Shown one piece after another: positions 34,680-43,124 of a stretch of 64,000 bases of DNA (position 1 is the first letter of the stretch; each line of letters begins with the position of its first letter). Position numbers and translations under genes: made by a program. The stretch comes from an uncultured Acidobacteriia bacterium (lineage in GTDB: Bacteria > Acidobacteriota > Terriglobia > Bryobacterales > Bryobacteraceae), in assembly GCA_903907865.1 (NCBI GenBank), contig CAIVPR010000126.1:212008-276007 (forward strand), in the 5' to 3' direction. Below the pieces are notes generated by a model that saw nothing but the letters and a program-made list of their open reading frames with translations, did not search any database and had not been told where the DNA came from.

Positions 34680-35315
34680 CTACGCCCGCTTCTTCCGAGC
34701 CTCAAGCAGAATCGGCAAGAAAGAAATAAATACTACCGCCAGCACCACCTTCTCGAAATTCCGCTGCACCAGCGGGATCTGACCCAGCTTGAACCCCAGC
34801 GTGGTCATGAAGGCGATCCAGAACATTCCCCCGAACAGGCTGAAGAACAGGAAACGCCCATAATTCATCCGGGCCACGCCCGCGATGAACGGGGTGCAGG
34901 TCCGGACGATCGGCACGAATCGCGCATAGACCAGCGCGCGCGCCCCGTACTTCTCGTAGAATTCCCGCGTCCGCTTGAGGTGGTCGGGGTGGAAGAAACG
35001 CGACTTCGGCTGGTTGAAAATCCTCGGACCCGCTTGGCGTCCGAGGAAATAGCCCACGTTGTCGCCGATGATCGCGGCCACCATCAGGAGGCCGGCTAAC
35101 AGATACAGGTCGATGCTGGCCGCCCCGCCCGCGACGCCCACACTGAACAACAGGGAGTCGCCCGGCAGGAAAAAGCCCACCAGCAGGCCCGTTTCCGCGA
35201 ATACGATACCGCAAAGACCAGCCAATCCCAACGGGCTGGCGAGGAGCATCCGCACCAGCGCCAGAAGCCGCTCGGCGTTGTAGAGCGACTTCAGGAAGTC
35301 GAGTATGGCGTCCAT
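34680..35315 (-). CDS. DedA-family membrane protein
   Basis: A 211-aa DedA/SNARE-associated (VTT domain) protein with six or so hydrophobic segments, GLLVGFFLPGDSLLFSVG, DNVGYFLGRQAGPRIF, YGARALVYARFVPIVRTCTPFIAG as the conserved core with the essential Glu/Arg positions. Members flip undecaprenyl-phosphate or phospholipids. It is convergent with the ymdB-like gene and downstream of the ppiD-like gene on the same strand, 6 nt apart. Confidence 0.93.
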   Translation of the reverse strand: MDAILDFLKSLYNAERLLALVRMLLASPLGLAGLCGIVFAETGLLVGFFLPGDSLLFSVGVAGGAASIDLYLLAGLLMVAAIIGDNVGYFLGRQAGPRIFNQPKSRFFHPDHLKRTREFYEKYGARALVYARFVPIVRTCTPFIAGVARMNYGRFLFFSLFGGMFWIAFMTTLGFKLGQIPLVQRNFEKVVLAVVFISFLPILLEARKKRA

Positions 35316-35321
35316 TCAGAG

Positions 35322-37259
35322 TTAGCCGCGCTTGTAGTTGGCCACGATGCGCTGGATCACGTCGTCGTGGATCTTGAGCGTCTTGTCGGCCTTCAGGCGT
35401 TCCTTGAGGCCTTCCTGGAACAGCTGCGCGCGGTCGCGGGACTTCTTCTGCCGCAACTCGGTCCGGATGGCATCCGAGGTCGCCGCCAGCGTCGCCGTGT
35501 CCGCAGGAGTCTTGGCAACAATCTTGGCCACCAATCTGCCGCCGTTGACGGTCGACGGTCCGAGGAGCGTGCCGACAGGCTTGGTGAAGACGTCGGGGAT
35601 GGACGAGGCCGTGCCGACCGATTCGATCGCACCCTGGCGATCCACGTCGGCGGAGGTCTTAACTTCGAGCTTGAGCTCTTTGGCGGCCTTCTCCAAGTCG
35701 CCGTTGTACTGCTGGGCCTTGGACACGAGCAGGGTCACCTTGTCCTGGATGAGGCTGTTCAGCTTCTCCTGGCCTGCACGGGTCTTGGCCTCGGCGCGGG
35801 CTTCGTCGTAGGCGGCGGGGTGGGCGGCTTGGACGTCGGTCACTGAAGCGACCACGGCGCGACCGTCGGCTAGAACGACGGGGCCGGCCATCGCCTCACC
35901 CTTGCGCAGTGCAGCGACCGCGTCGTTGAATTCCTTGGAGTTGCCGACGCCGGGAACGGGGTCGCCGGTCTGGATGTTTTCGGCGCGCACGACGGTCGTC
36001 CCGACGGCTTCGGCAGCCTTTTCGGGATGCAGGGCGTCCTTACGGAGTTCGGCGGTGGCCTTGTCGGCGAGTGTTTGGAGCTGCTGGTTGGCGATGCGCT
36101 TCTGGTAGTCCACGATGATCTGGCCGCGGACCTCGTCCAAAGGCTGCATGTGGGCTTGCTCGTGCGCTTCCACCTGCAGGATGTGGTAGCCGTACGTGGT
36201 CTTCACGAGGCCGCTGGTCTCGCCGACCTTCAGGGAGAAGCCGGCCTTCTCAAATTCGGGCACCATCTGGCCGCGGACCATCCAGCCAACCTCGCCTCCC
36301 TGGTCCTTGGAACCGGGATCTTCGGAGTTCTCCTTCGCGAGCTTGGCGAAATCCGCGCCGCCCTGGATCTGCTTCAGGAGCGCTTCGGCCTTGGGCTTCA
36401 CGGTGGCCTCGTTGGAGGCGTCGGACTTCAACAGGATGTGGCGGGCCTTGACGCGCTCGGCAACCTGGAAATCGTTGCGGCGGTTGTTGTACTCGGACTG
36501 GACGATAGCGTCGGACGGCATGTTGGCCGCGCCGATCTTGGCCGGGTCGAGCACGATCACGCCGTAGCTCTTCTTCTCGGCGGTGCGGAATTCGGCTTGG
36601 TGCTTGTCGTAGAAGGCCTTGATCTCGGCTTCCGTCGCTTCGCCTTCGGCTTGGAACCGGGCGTTGGTAAGGAAGGCGTATTGAATCTTCACCTTCTCGT
36701 TGCGGTGCTTGAACTCGTCCTCGATCTCCTTGGGCGAGATGACCACACCCTGGGAAACGATCTGTTCCAGTTTGTTGATGATCACCTGGCGCGCGGTGCT
36801 GGACTTGAGGGCGGCCATGGTCAGGCCCTCGGACTGGAGCATGGCGTTCAAGGTGGCGGTGTCGACCTTGCCGTCCTTGACGAGCTGGGGAGGCAGGGAG
36901 TCGATGATGGCGGTGTCGGTCTCCTCGTCGCCCGCCTGGATGCCCAAGCGCTTGGCCTCGTAGGCCATGATGCGCTCGTCGATCATCTGGTTGATGATCT
37001 GGGGAACGTAGATGGAAAGCAGTTCCGGCGGAAGCTGGCGGCTGCGGGTCATGTTCTGGACCGCCTTGCTCACTTCCTGCGCGGTGATTTCGTCTTTGCC
37101 GACCTCGGCGACGATGGTCTTGTCATCGGCGCTGGCCCCGCTGGATCCCGTGCCGGAGCCCGGAATCAAATAGGTCACCATCGATACGGCAACCAAGCCG
37201 AGCATGACGGTCAAAAGGATGCGTACAGCCTTGTCGCGGCTGCGGAACAGATCAAACAT
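35322..37259 (-). CDS. PpiD-like membrane-anchored peptidyl-prolyl isomerase
   Basis: A 645-aa foldase. The ATG at 37259 has GGAGA upstream and begins MFDLFRSRDKAVRILLTVML, a cytosolic start and single membrane anchor as in PpiD; then a SurA-N-like chaperone region (DEITAQEVSKAVQNM) and a parvulin domain near 290-390 (VKARHILLKSDAS, GADFAKLAKENSEDPGSKDQ, GGEVGWMVRG, TTYGYHILQVEA). A second, degenerate parvulin-like region may follow. It acts on proteins leaving the Sec channel. Confidence 0.92.
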   Translation of the reverse strand: MFDLFRSRDKAVRILLTVMLGLVAVSMVTYLIPGSGTGSSGASADDKTIVAEVGKDEITAQEVSKAVQNMTRSRQLPPELLSIYVPQIINQMIDERIMAYEAKRLGIQAGDEETDTAIIDSLPPQLVKDGKVDTATLNAMLQSEGLTMAALKSSTARQVIINKLEQIVSQGVVISPKEIEDEFKHRNEKVKIQYAFLTNARFQAEGEATEAEIKAFYDKHQAEFRTAEKKSYGVIVLDPAKIGAANMPSDAIVQSEYNNRRNDFQVAERVKARHILLKSDASNEATVKPKAEALLKQIQGGADFAKLAKENSEDPGSKDQGGEVGWMVRGQMVPEFEKAGFSLKVGETSGLVKTTYGYHILQVEAHEQAHMQPLDEVRGQIIVDYQKRIANQQLQTLADKATAELRKDALHPEKAAEAVGTTVVRAENIQTGDPVPGVGNSKEFNDAVAALRKGEAMAGPVVLADGRAVVASVTDVQAAHPAAYDEARAEAKTRAGQEKLNSLIQDKVTLLVSKAQQYNGDLEKAAKELKLEVKTSADVDRQGAIESVGTASSIPDVFTKPVGTLLGPSTVNGGRLVAKIVAKTPADTATLAATSDAIRTELRQKKSRDRAQLFQEGLKERLKADKTLKIHDDVIQRIVANYKRG

Positions 37260-37368
37260 TGGTAGGGAAGTCTCCTGGACGAAAGCGAATCCTTGATTAT
37301 AGCGCGGACGGGAGCGGGCGTGTCTTCGAGGTGTCAATAGGCAGCCCAGCTGCGATGGTCACGGCAGA

Positions 37369-37388
37369 CCACTACAGTTTTGTAGTGG
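37369..37388. promoter_or_regulatory. Perfect inverted repeat after the TrmB gene
   Basis: CCACTACA and TGTAGTGG form an eight-base stem with loop GTTT, starting 11 nt after the TrmB stop on the minus strand and 110 bp before the ppiD-like start. No T tract follows, so it may be an operator or a rho-assisted stop rather than an intrinsic terminator. Confidence 0.45.
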
Positions 37389-37398
37389 CTCGCAGTGG

Positions 37399-38229
37399 CT
37401 ACGATGATTCCCCGAAGTCCCGCGCGCGTTCCCACCGGTCCTCGAACAGATGCCGCATGGCCTCGCCCATCCCGGCGTGGTCGAAAACCAAAGCGGTCCA
37501 CGCGGGCTTGCTGACCACCGGGTCCAACAAGGCGATCAGGCCGCTGCGGCCGTCGAACAATGCCAGCTTCAGCGGCAGGGACTCCGCTTGGCGGATTTCC
37601 ACCCCGGCGGCCGCGTATTCGCTCAGCCGCTGCCGGTGCGGACCGTCCAGCGTGCCGCTCTCGATCAGCAGGCGGCAAACCACCCCTTGCAGGCGCGCCT
37701 GGCGGACGAGTTTCTCGTCCAGCGGATCCACGGCGTAGGGCGGGCGCGAAAACTCGAGGTATTCGCCCCTCACTTCCGACAGCATGCGCCGGTACTCGGC
37801 GGCGGTCTGGGTGGGCTCCACAATGATGCGGAGAAAATCGAGCGTGCCCCGCCCTCCCTTGCCCTCAGAGTAAAAATTATTCAAATCTTCGAGGAGGTTG
37901 TTGGCTTTGCGGGCCTGGTCGGTCAATTCATGTTCCGCCTGCTGCCGTTTGCGGGTCAGATAGGCGGGGATGGCAAGGTTCGGCTCCACAGCCGAAAACA
38001 GCTTGGTGCGGTCTTGGATGACGCGCGCGAAGCCTTTTTCCATGAGTGAATCCAAAACATGGTAAATTTTTTGTCGCGGCACCCCCGCCCTTGGAGCAAG
38101 GTCCAACGCCTTGAACCGCGAGTGGCCGAGCAGTACGAGGTACGTTCGGGCCTCCCAGGCATTCAAACCAAGGTTCTGCAGCGCCTTCCACGAGCGCTCG
38201 TATTCAACTTCGGTGAGTTCGGGAGTCAT
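37399..38229 (-). CDS. TrmB-family transcriptional regulator
   Basis: A 276-aa regulator with the TrmB winged helix at residues ~12-75 (LGLNAWEARTYLVLLGHSRF, PRQKIYHVLDSLMEKGFARV), a coiled-coil stretch (~85-120), and a C-terminal ligand-sensing region. TrmB proteins mainly sense sugars or, more rarely, other metabolites. The gene diverges from a response regulator that leads to a NagB-like gene and a sulfatase, which hints at sugar control. The intergenic region has a sigma-70-like promoter and inverted repeat. Confidence 0.88.
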   Translation of the reverse strand: MTPELTEVEYERSWKALQNLGLNAWEARTYLVLLGHSRFKALDLAPRAGVPRQKIYHVLDSLMEKGFARVIQDRTKLFSAVEPNLAIPAYLTRKRQQAEHELTDQARKANNLLEDLNNFYSEGKGGRGTLDFLRIIVEPTQTAAEYRRMLSEVRGEYLEFSRPPYAVDPLDEKLVRQARLQGVVCRLLIESGTLDGPHRQRLSEYAAAGVEIRQAESLPLKLALFDGRSGLIALLDPVVSKPAWTALVFDHAGMGEAMRHLFEDRWERARDFGESS

Positions 38230-38268
38230 GCGATCACTCCAATCTATCCGATGCCCAGCTTTTGCCGC

Positions 38269-38320
38269 TTGACAACAAAACTTGTGGAACCATAGACTTA
38301 GTTAGAACCATTCCCTAACT
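38269..38320 (+). promoter_or_regulatory. Promoter and inverted repeat before the response regulator gene
   Basis: TTGACA (38269-38274) and TAGACT (38293-38298) are 18 bp apart. AGTTAG (38300-38305) and CTAACT (38315-38320) form an inverted repeat that covers the expected transcription start and ends at the GTG start codon. There is no SD, so a factor bound here, or the RNA hairpin, could control initiation. Confidence 0.55.
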
Positions 38321-39058
38321 GTGCCAAACATTCGAATCCTGATCGTCGACGATAGCAGCCTGCTGAGGGACGGCTTGGCCAACCTGCTCGCCGTGCAACC
38401 CGATTTTGAGGTGATACCGTCGGTCGATGGCGCGCTCGCGGCATCCGACCTTGTGCGGAGGGTGCGTCCGGACATCGTGCTGCTCGGTTGGCCCGCCAGT
38501 TCCCAGGGCAGCCAGAAGGTATTCAGCGCGATCCAGGAGGCCAAGGCAGCCAGCCGTGTGATCATGCTCACCAACGATGACACGAAGCAGGACTTCGTGG
38601 AGGCCGTGCGCCAAGGGTGCTGCGGCATCGTGCCCAAGAACACGTCCACCGAGCTCCTGCTCAAAAGCATCCGCAAGGTCAACGCGGGCGAGTTCTGGTT
38701 GGACCGCATGACTACGGCCGACGTCATCCGAAAGCTGGCCAACAAGGCCGCAGGCCAAGGGGGACCCGCACCAGTCGCCGCGCCGGTCGCCGCACCGGCA
38801 CCAGCCCCGCCAACATTCCAGCAACCGTCCGTGCGCTTGGGCGTGCGCGACCAGGCCGGGGCCTTGAGCAACCGCGAGCGTGAAATCGTAATCCTCGTCG
38901 CGCAGGGCTTCAAGAACAAGGAAATGGCCGAACGGATGTTCATCAGCGAACAGACGGTCAAGAACCACCTGCACAATATTTTCGACAAGCTGGGCGTGTC
39001 GGACCGTTTGGAACTCGCGCTCTACGCCGTGCACCACCATCTGCACGAGCCCTCCTAG
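38321..39058 (+). CDS. NarL/LuxR-type response regulator without the phospho-acceptor Asp
   Basis: A 245-aa protein with a receiver domain (~4-120), a Pro/Ala linker (~140-165), and a LuxR-type helix-turn-helix (LSNREREIVILVAQGFKNKE, MFISEQTVKNHLHNIFDKLG). In the receiver, RILIVDD is intact and Lys of GIVPKN and Thr of VIMLTND are present, but the phosphorylation site reads DIVLLGWPAS, with Gly56 where Asp is expected. It therefore probably works without phosphorylation. GTG start. No histidine kinase is nearby. NagB follows 5 nt later. Confidence 0.9.
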   Translation: MPNIRILIVDDSSLLRDGLANLLAVQPDFEVIPSVDGALAASDLVRRVRPDIVLLGWPASSQGSQKVFSAIQEAKAASRVIMLTNDDTKQDFVEAVRQGCCGIVPKNTSTELLLKSIRKVNAGEFWLDRMTTADVIRKLANKAAGQGGPAPVAAPVAAPAPAPPTFQQPSVRLGVRDQAGALSNREREIVILVAQGFKNKEMAERMFISEQTVKNHLHNIFDKLGVSDRLELALYAVHHHLHEPS

Positions 39059-39063
39059 ACTTC

Positions 39064-39831
39064 ATGCCGGACCGTACATTTGTTCGCGGACAACTCGAAG
39101 TCCGCATTCATCCCGACCGCGAGTCGGCGGGTTCCGAAGGTGCGGCTTTTGCCGCTGCCATCATCCGGGAAACGCTGGCGCGCAACGCCGGGATGTCCAT
39201 CGTTTTTGCATCCGCCGTTTCGCAGGACCCGTTCCTCGCCGCGCTGCGGAAGGAGGAGGGCATCGCCTGGGAGCGCATCACGGCCTTCCACATGGATGAG
39301 TATGCGGGGATGCCGGGTACGCATCCGGCGTCGTTCCGGCGCTTCCTGCAGGAGCGGCTTTTCGACCACGTTCCCGTAGCGGCCTTCCACCAGTTGGACG
39401 GCGAGGCGGTCGATCTCGACGCCGAGTGCGACCGCTACGCAGCCTTGCTGCGCGAGGCCGCCCCGTCGCTCGTGATCATGGGTATCGGGGAGAACGGCCA
39501 CTTGGCGTTCATCGACCCGCCCGTTTGCAGCTTTGTAGAACCACGGGACGTCCGTCCTGTCGATCTTGACGACGTATGCCGAATGCAGCAGGTGCACGAC
39601 GGGGCGTTTGAAACCATCGACGATGTCCCGAAGCGGGCGCTCTCGCTGACGGTGCCGTTCTTCCTGCGGATTCCCAGGGCTCTGGTGTTCGTCAATGGCC
39701 ACCACAAGGCGGACGCGGTTGTGGCCGCCGTTGAGGGCCCGATTGTGGAAGCGTGTCCGGCCTCGGCGTTGCGGACACACCCCCACGCGACGCTGTTCCT
39801 CGATCCGGCGGCCGCTTCCAAGTTGGAATAG
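39064..39831 (+). CDS. NagB-like glucosamine-6-phosphate deaminase/isomerase family protein
   Basis: A 255-aa protein of the glucosamine-6-phosphate isomerase/6-phosphogluconolactonase fold. ITAFHMDEYAGM (general base Asp) and VIMGIGENGHLAFIDPP (catalytic His region) fit NagB, which converts glucosamine-6-P to fructose-6-P and ammonia. VNGHHKADAV and THPHATLFLD near the C-terminus also match. The adjoining sulfatase, nine bases downstream, suggests use of a sulfated amino sugar; that is inference. Confidence 0.85.
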   Translation: MPDRTFVRGQLEVRIHPDRESAGSEGAAFAAAIIRETLARNAGMSIVFASAVSQDPFLAALRKEEGIAWERITAFHMDEYAGMPGTHPASFRRFLQERLFDHVPVAAFHQLDGEAVDLDAECDRYAALLREAAPSLVIMGIGENGHLAFIDPPVCSFVEPRDVRPVDLDDVCRMQQVHDGAFETIDDVPKRALSLTVPFFLRIPRALVFVNGHHKADAVVAAVEGPIVEACPASALRTHPHATLFLDPAAASKLE

Positions 39832-39839
39832 GAGCGGGT

Positions 39840-41339
39840 ATGCGACGTCGGGATTTCCTTGGTGCCGGCCTCGCCGCGGTCGCGTCCTCGGCCGCGCCGC
39901 CGAAGAGGCCCAATATTGTTCTGATCTACGCGGACGACGTCGGGTACGGCGACTTGGGCTGTTACGGAGCGACTTCGGTGAAGACGCCGAACCTCGACAA
40001 GCTTGCCGCCGGTGGCTTGCAGTTCTCCAACGTGCATGCCAGTTCCGCCACCTGCACGCCGTCGCGGTATTCCATGCTCACGGGCCAGTATGCCTGGCGG
40101 AAGAAGGGCACGAATGTGCTGCCCGGCGACGCTGCACTGGTAATACCGCCGGGTACCCCCACGGTGGCGTCCATCTTGAAGGACCAGGGGTACACGACCG
40201 GCGTCGTGGGCAAGTGGCATCTTGGACTCGGGAACGGCAATGTTGATTGGAACGGCGAGATCGCGCCGGGGCCGCTGGAGATCGGCTTTGATTATTCCTT
40301 CGTCATCCCGGCCACGGGCGACCGCGTGCCGTGCGTTTTCGTCGAAAACCACCGGGTCGCGAACTTGGATCCCGCAGACCCCATCAGCGTGAGCTACACG
40401 ACGCCGTTTCCGGGCCAGCCGACGGGCAAGGACAACCCGGAACTGCTCAGGATGCACCCGAGCCAGGGGCACAACCAGACCATCGTCAACGGGGTGAGCC
40501 GGATCGGGTACATGAAGGGCGGAAAGTCGGCGCTGTGGGTTGACGAGGATATCGCGGACACGCTCACCGCCAAGGTGGTCGGGTTCATCGAGAAAAACAA
40601 GGCCAAGCCGTTCTTTCTGTACTTTGCGACGCATGACATCCATGTGCCGCGCATCCCGCACCAGCGTTTTATCGGCAAGACGACGATGGGGCCGCGCGGG
40701 GATGCCATTGCAGAGTTGGACTGGTGCGTCGGAGAGGTGTTGAAGGCGCTGGACCGCAACCATTTGGCGAACGACACGCTCATCATGTTCTCAAGCGACA
40801 ACGGGCCCGTGGTGGACGACGGGTACAAGGACCAAGCGGCGGAAAAGCTGGGCGCACACAAGCCTGCCGGACCGCTGCGGGGCGGGAAGTACAGCATTTT
40901 CGACGCCGGAACACGGGTGCCGATGCTGGCCCGGTGGCCGGGTCACATCAAGAAGGACTCGCGGTCGAATGCGCTGATCAGCCAGGTGGATTTTCCCGCG
41001 ACGTTCGCGGCGCTGGCAGGTGGAAACGTGCCGAGCGGCGGCGGACCGGACAGCACCAATGTGCTTCCGGCATTGCTGGGACAATCCCAGACGGCGCGGG
41101 AGCGGCTTGTGGAGCATGCGGGGACGCTGGCGCTGGTGGAGGGCGATTGGAAGTTGATCTCGCCCAGCAAGGGAGCCCGACGCAACGAGGCTACCAACAC
41201 CGAGTTGGGCAATGACCCGGAGCCGCAGTTGTATGATTTGGCGAAAGACATTGGGGAAACGAACAATGTGGCGGCCAAGTTTCCCGAGCGGGTGCGGGCG
41301 ATGACGGCTACGCTCGAGAAGATTCGGGCGGCGGAGTAG
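39840..41339 (+). CDS. Sulfatase, Tat-exported (second)
   Basis: A 499-aa type I sulfatase. The ATG at 39840 with AGGAG six bases upstream gives a Tat leader (MRRRDFLGAGLAAVASS). NIVLIYADDVGYGDLGCYG supplies metal ligands, SATCTPSRYSMLTGQ the formylglycine Cys, and GKWHLG and SSDNGPVVDD further active-site residues. It differs from the sulfatase at 19520-20986 over much of its length. It is probably cotranscribed with the NagB-like gene. Confidence 0.93.
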   Translation: MRRRDFLGAGLAAVASSAAPPKRPNIVLIYADDVGYGDLGCYGATSVKTPNLDKLAAGGLQFSNVHASSATCTPSRYSMLTGQYAWRKKGTNVLPGDAALVIPPGTPTVASILKDQGYTTGVVGKWHLGLGNGNVDWNGEIAPGPLEIGFDYSFVIPATGDRVPCVFVENHRVANLDPADPISVSYTTPFPGQPTGKDNPELLRMHPSQGHNQTIVNGVSRIGYMKGGKSALWVDEDIADTLTAKVVGFIEKNKAKPFFLYFATHDIHVPRIPHQRFIGKTTMGPRGDAIAELDWCVGEVLKALDRNHLANDTLIMFSSDNGPVVDDGYKDQAAEKLGAHKPAGPLRGGKYSIFDAGTRVPMLARWPGHIKKDSRSNALISQVDFPATFAALAGGNVPSGGGPDSTNVLPALLGQSQTARERLVEHAGTLALVEGDWKLISPSKGARRNEATNTELGNDPEPQLYDLAKDIGETNNVAAKFPERVRAMTATLEKIRAAE

Positions 41340-41358
41340 GGAGCTTGATTGCGGTACG

Positions 41359-41388
41359 GCGCGGCCCGCAGACTGATGCGGGCCGCGC
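41359..41388. terminator. Bidirectional hairpin between convergent genes
   Basis: GCGCGGCCCGCA and TGCGGGCCGCGC form a perfect 12-bp stem around a six-base loop, 19 nt after the sulfatase stop and 9 nt before the stop of the opposing gene. No T tract exists on either side, so it is at best a rho-assisted or RNA-stabilising terminator. Confidence 0.7.
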
Positions 41389-41397
41389 GCACGGAAA

Positions 41398-42072
41398 CTA
41401 CTGGGCGAAACAGTACAACAACCCGGCGCCGCCGGTGCTGACCAAGTTCTCCTGGCTGCAGCCACGAGAGGCGTGGGTGGAATTCCACGAGACATTGCCG
41501 CCGTTGTTGCGGTCGTGGTGGCCGACCTGCCCCGAACCCTTGTCGCTGCTTGTCCAGTTATTGCAGGTGTGGTCGTCGCTGCCGGGGAAGGCGGTGCCGT
41601 CGGGACGGCTGCCGGTCAGGACGTCGTGCTGGTTGGGGGTGTCGCCGAAGCCCTTTACGGTCTCGGCCTTTTCATTGAGCGCGGTGGCCTTCGAAAGATT
41701 GTTGCCGAGCTGGGCCTGGGCGAGGGTGTCGCCGTGAAGGTCGCCGTTGTCCTTGGCGATGCGCTGGCCCTTGGCGTTGAACCACGGGCCGTTGCCGATG
41801 CGGTCGCGGGCGTTGATGGCGGCCTGGCCGTCCTTGGCTGTGGTGCTCAGGTAGGCGTGCCAGGTCTTGGCACCGGCTCCGACGGCGGCGGCGAGCTTCT
41901 GGCAATGGGCGTCGGCACCCGCGAGGCCACCGAGGTCGCCGCCCTTGCCGGGGCCGACGCTGGTGACGAAAAAGCTCATGGGAGGCGGCGGGGCCGCGGG
42001 AGGATTCTGGCCGAAGGCGGACAATGCGCCGCAGGCCAACAGGGCTGCGGAAGCGATCATTTGCGTTTTCAT
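41398..42072 (-). CDS. Secreted protein of lectin/endostatin-like type
   Basis: A 224-aa protein with a signal peptide (MKTQMIASAALLACGALSAFG) and a Pro-rich linker. The body, FFVTSVGPGKGGDLGGLAGA, DAHCQKLA, HAYLSTTA, NARDRIGNGPW, HTCNNWTS and GLLYCFAQ, matches a group of bacterial secreted proteins annotated as lectin- or DUF1554-like, with four Cys likely forming disulfides. Role unknown, possibly surface glycan binding. Good SD (GGAGG) upstream. Confidence 0.65.
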   Translation of the reverse strand: MKTQMIASAALLACGALSAFGQNPPAAPPPPMSFFVTSVGPGKGGDLGGLAGADAHCQKLAAAVGAGAKTWHAYLSTTAKDGQAAINARDRIGNGPWFNAKGQRIAKDNGDLHGDTLAQAQLGNNLSKATALNEKAETVKGFGDTPNQHDVLTGSRPDGTAFPGSDDHTCNNWTSSDKGSGQVGHHDRNNGGNVSWNSTHASRGCSQENLVSTGGAGLLYCFAQ

Positions 42073-42191
42073 TTTGGAGGTTTCCTTTTGTCTTACGACT
42101 TGTGCTCTGACGGACTAGTTTTTCAGACGGCGAGCGGATAGTCAACTGGCGGACGAAACCGACTTGCGGATCCAGAGTCCAACCAAGTGGT

Positions 42192-43124
42192 ATGCTCACA
42201 AGAACGCGGATGCGAACGGTACTTTCGTTGTGGCTGCCGGTGGGGGCGTTCGCTCTCCTCATGCTCTACGCCGCCACGCCGGACCGCTCTGCGGACCAAG
42301 TTTCGGCACCCGCCTCGGACGGCGGACACGACCGCGTCCGTGACGCCCCCCGCGCCTTCCGCGTTTACCGCAGCCTTGAAGCCTACGACGACGTCGACGT
42401 TCCCGGCGACTACGAGAAATCCGCAGAGTGGACCCAGGCCCGCCTGATGTACCCCCCGCATCCGGGCGGGCGCTTCTCCAAGCCAATCGGTTTCGGCGGC
42501 TACCGCGACTGGCGCGAAGGCGGCACCAGCTGGTCGCAGGACTACCCCCGCGCCGACCGCCATTTCGCCGAGGCCATCCGCCGCCTGACCCGCATCGACG
42601 CCCGGTCCGTGGAGCAGCCTGTCAGCCCCGACGATGGTGGCGACATCTACAACTGGCCCTGGATGGTGGTGGGCGAAATGGGCGACATGCTCCTCACCAA
42701 GGCCCAAGCGTTGAAGGTGCGGGAGTATTTATTGCGAGGCGGCTTTCTCATGATGGACGATTTTTGGGGCACCCGGGAATGGAACCGCTTCATGGACAGC
42801 ATGAAGCTGATCTTTCCCGACCGCCAGATCGTCGAGATCGAGAATGCCGATCAAATCTTCCACATCCTCTACGACCTCGACAACAAGTACCAGATCCCCG
42901 GCCAGTGGGCGCTGCGGCAGGGCACCACGTACCGCGACGACGGCCAGACTCCGCATTGGCGCGGGGTTTTCGACGACAAGGGGCGGCTCATGATCGCCAT
43001 GTCGTTCAATTCGGATATTGGCGACGCCTGGGAGTGGGCCGACGATCCGCGGTACCCGGAAAAGTACTCCGCGTTGGGGATCCGCATCGGGGTCAACGAC
43101 GTGGTGTACGCGATGACGCACTAG
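42192..43124 (+). CDS. DUF4159 family exported protein
   Basis: A 310-aa protein with an N-terminal anchor (LSLWLPVGAFALLMLYAA) and the DUF4159 domain (FHFAEAIRRLTRID-like region, then LLRGGFLMMDDFWGTREW, PGQWALRQ, DIGDAWEWADDPRYPEKYS, ALGIRIGVNDVVYAMTH). The domain resembles a glutamine amidotransferase-like fold and occurs in membrane protein complexes near MoxR/DUF58 genes elsewhere; none is here. Its 3' end overlaps the convergent sigma factor gene by 4 nt. Confidence 0.85.
   Translation: MLTRTRMRTVLSLWLPVGAFALLMLYAATPDRSADQVSAPASDGGHDRVRDAPRAFRVYRSLEAYDDVDVPGDYEKSAEWTQARLMYPPHPGGRFSKPIGFGGYRDWREGGTSWSQDYPRADRHFAEAIRRLTRIDARSVEQPVSPDDGGDIYNWPWMVVGEMGDMLLTKAQALKVREYLLRGGFLMMDDFWGTREWNRFMDSMKLIFPDRQIVEIENADQIFHILYDLDNKYQIPGQWALRQGTTYRDDGQTPHWRGVFDDKGRLMIAMSFNSDIGDAWEWADDPRYPEKYSALGIRIGVNDVVYAMTH

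Noticed and set aside
43121..43124. Functional overlap between DUF4159 and sigma factor genes
   Set aside because: Four-base convergent overlap of stop codons only; no sign of shared regulation.
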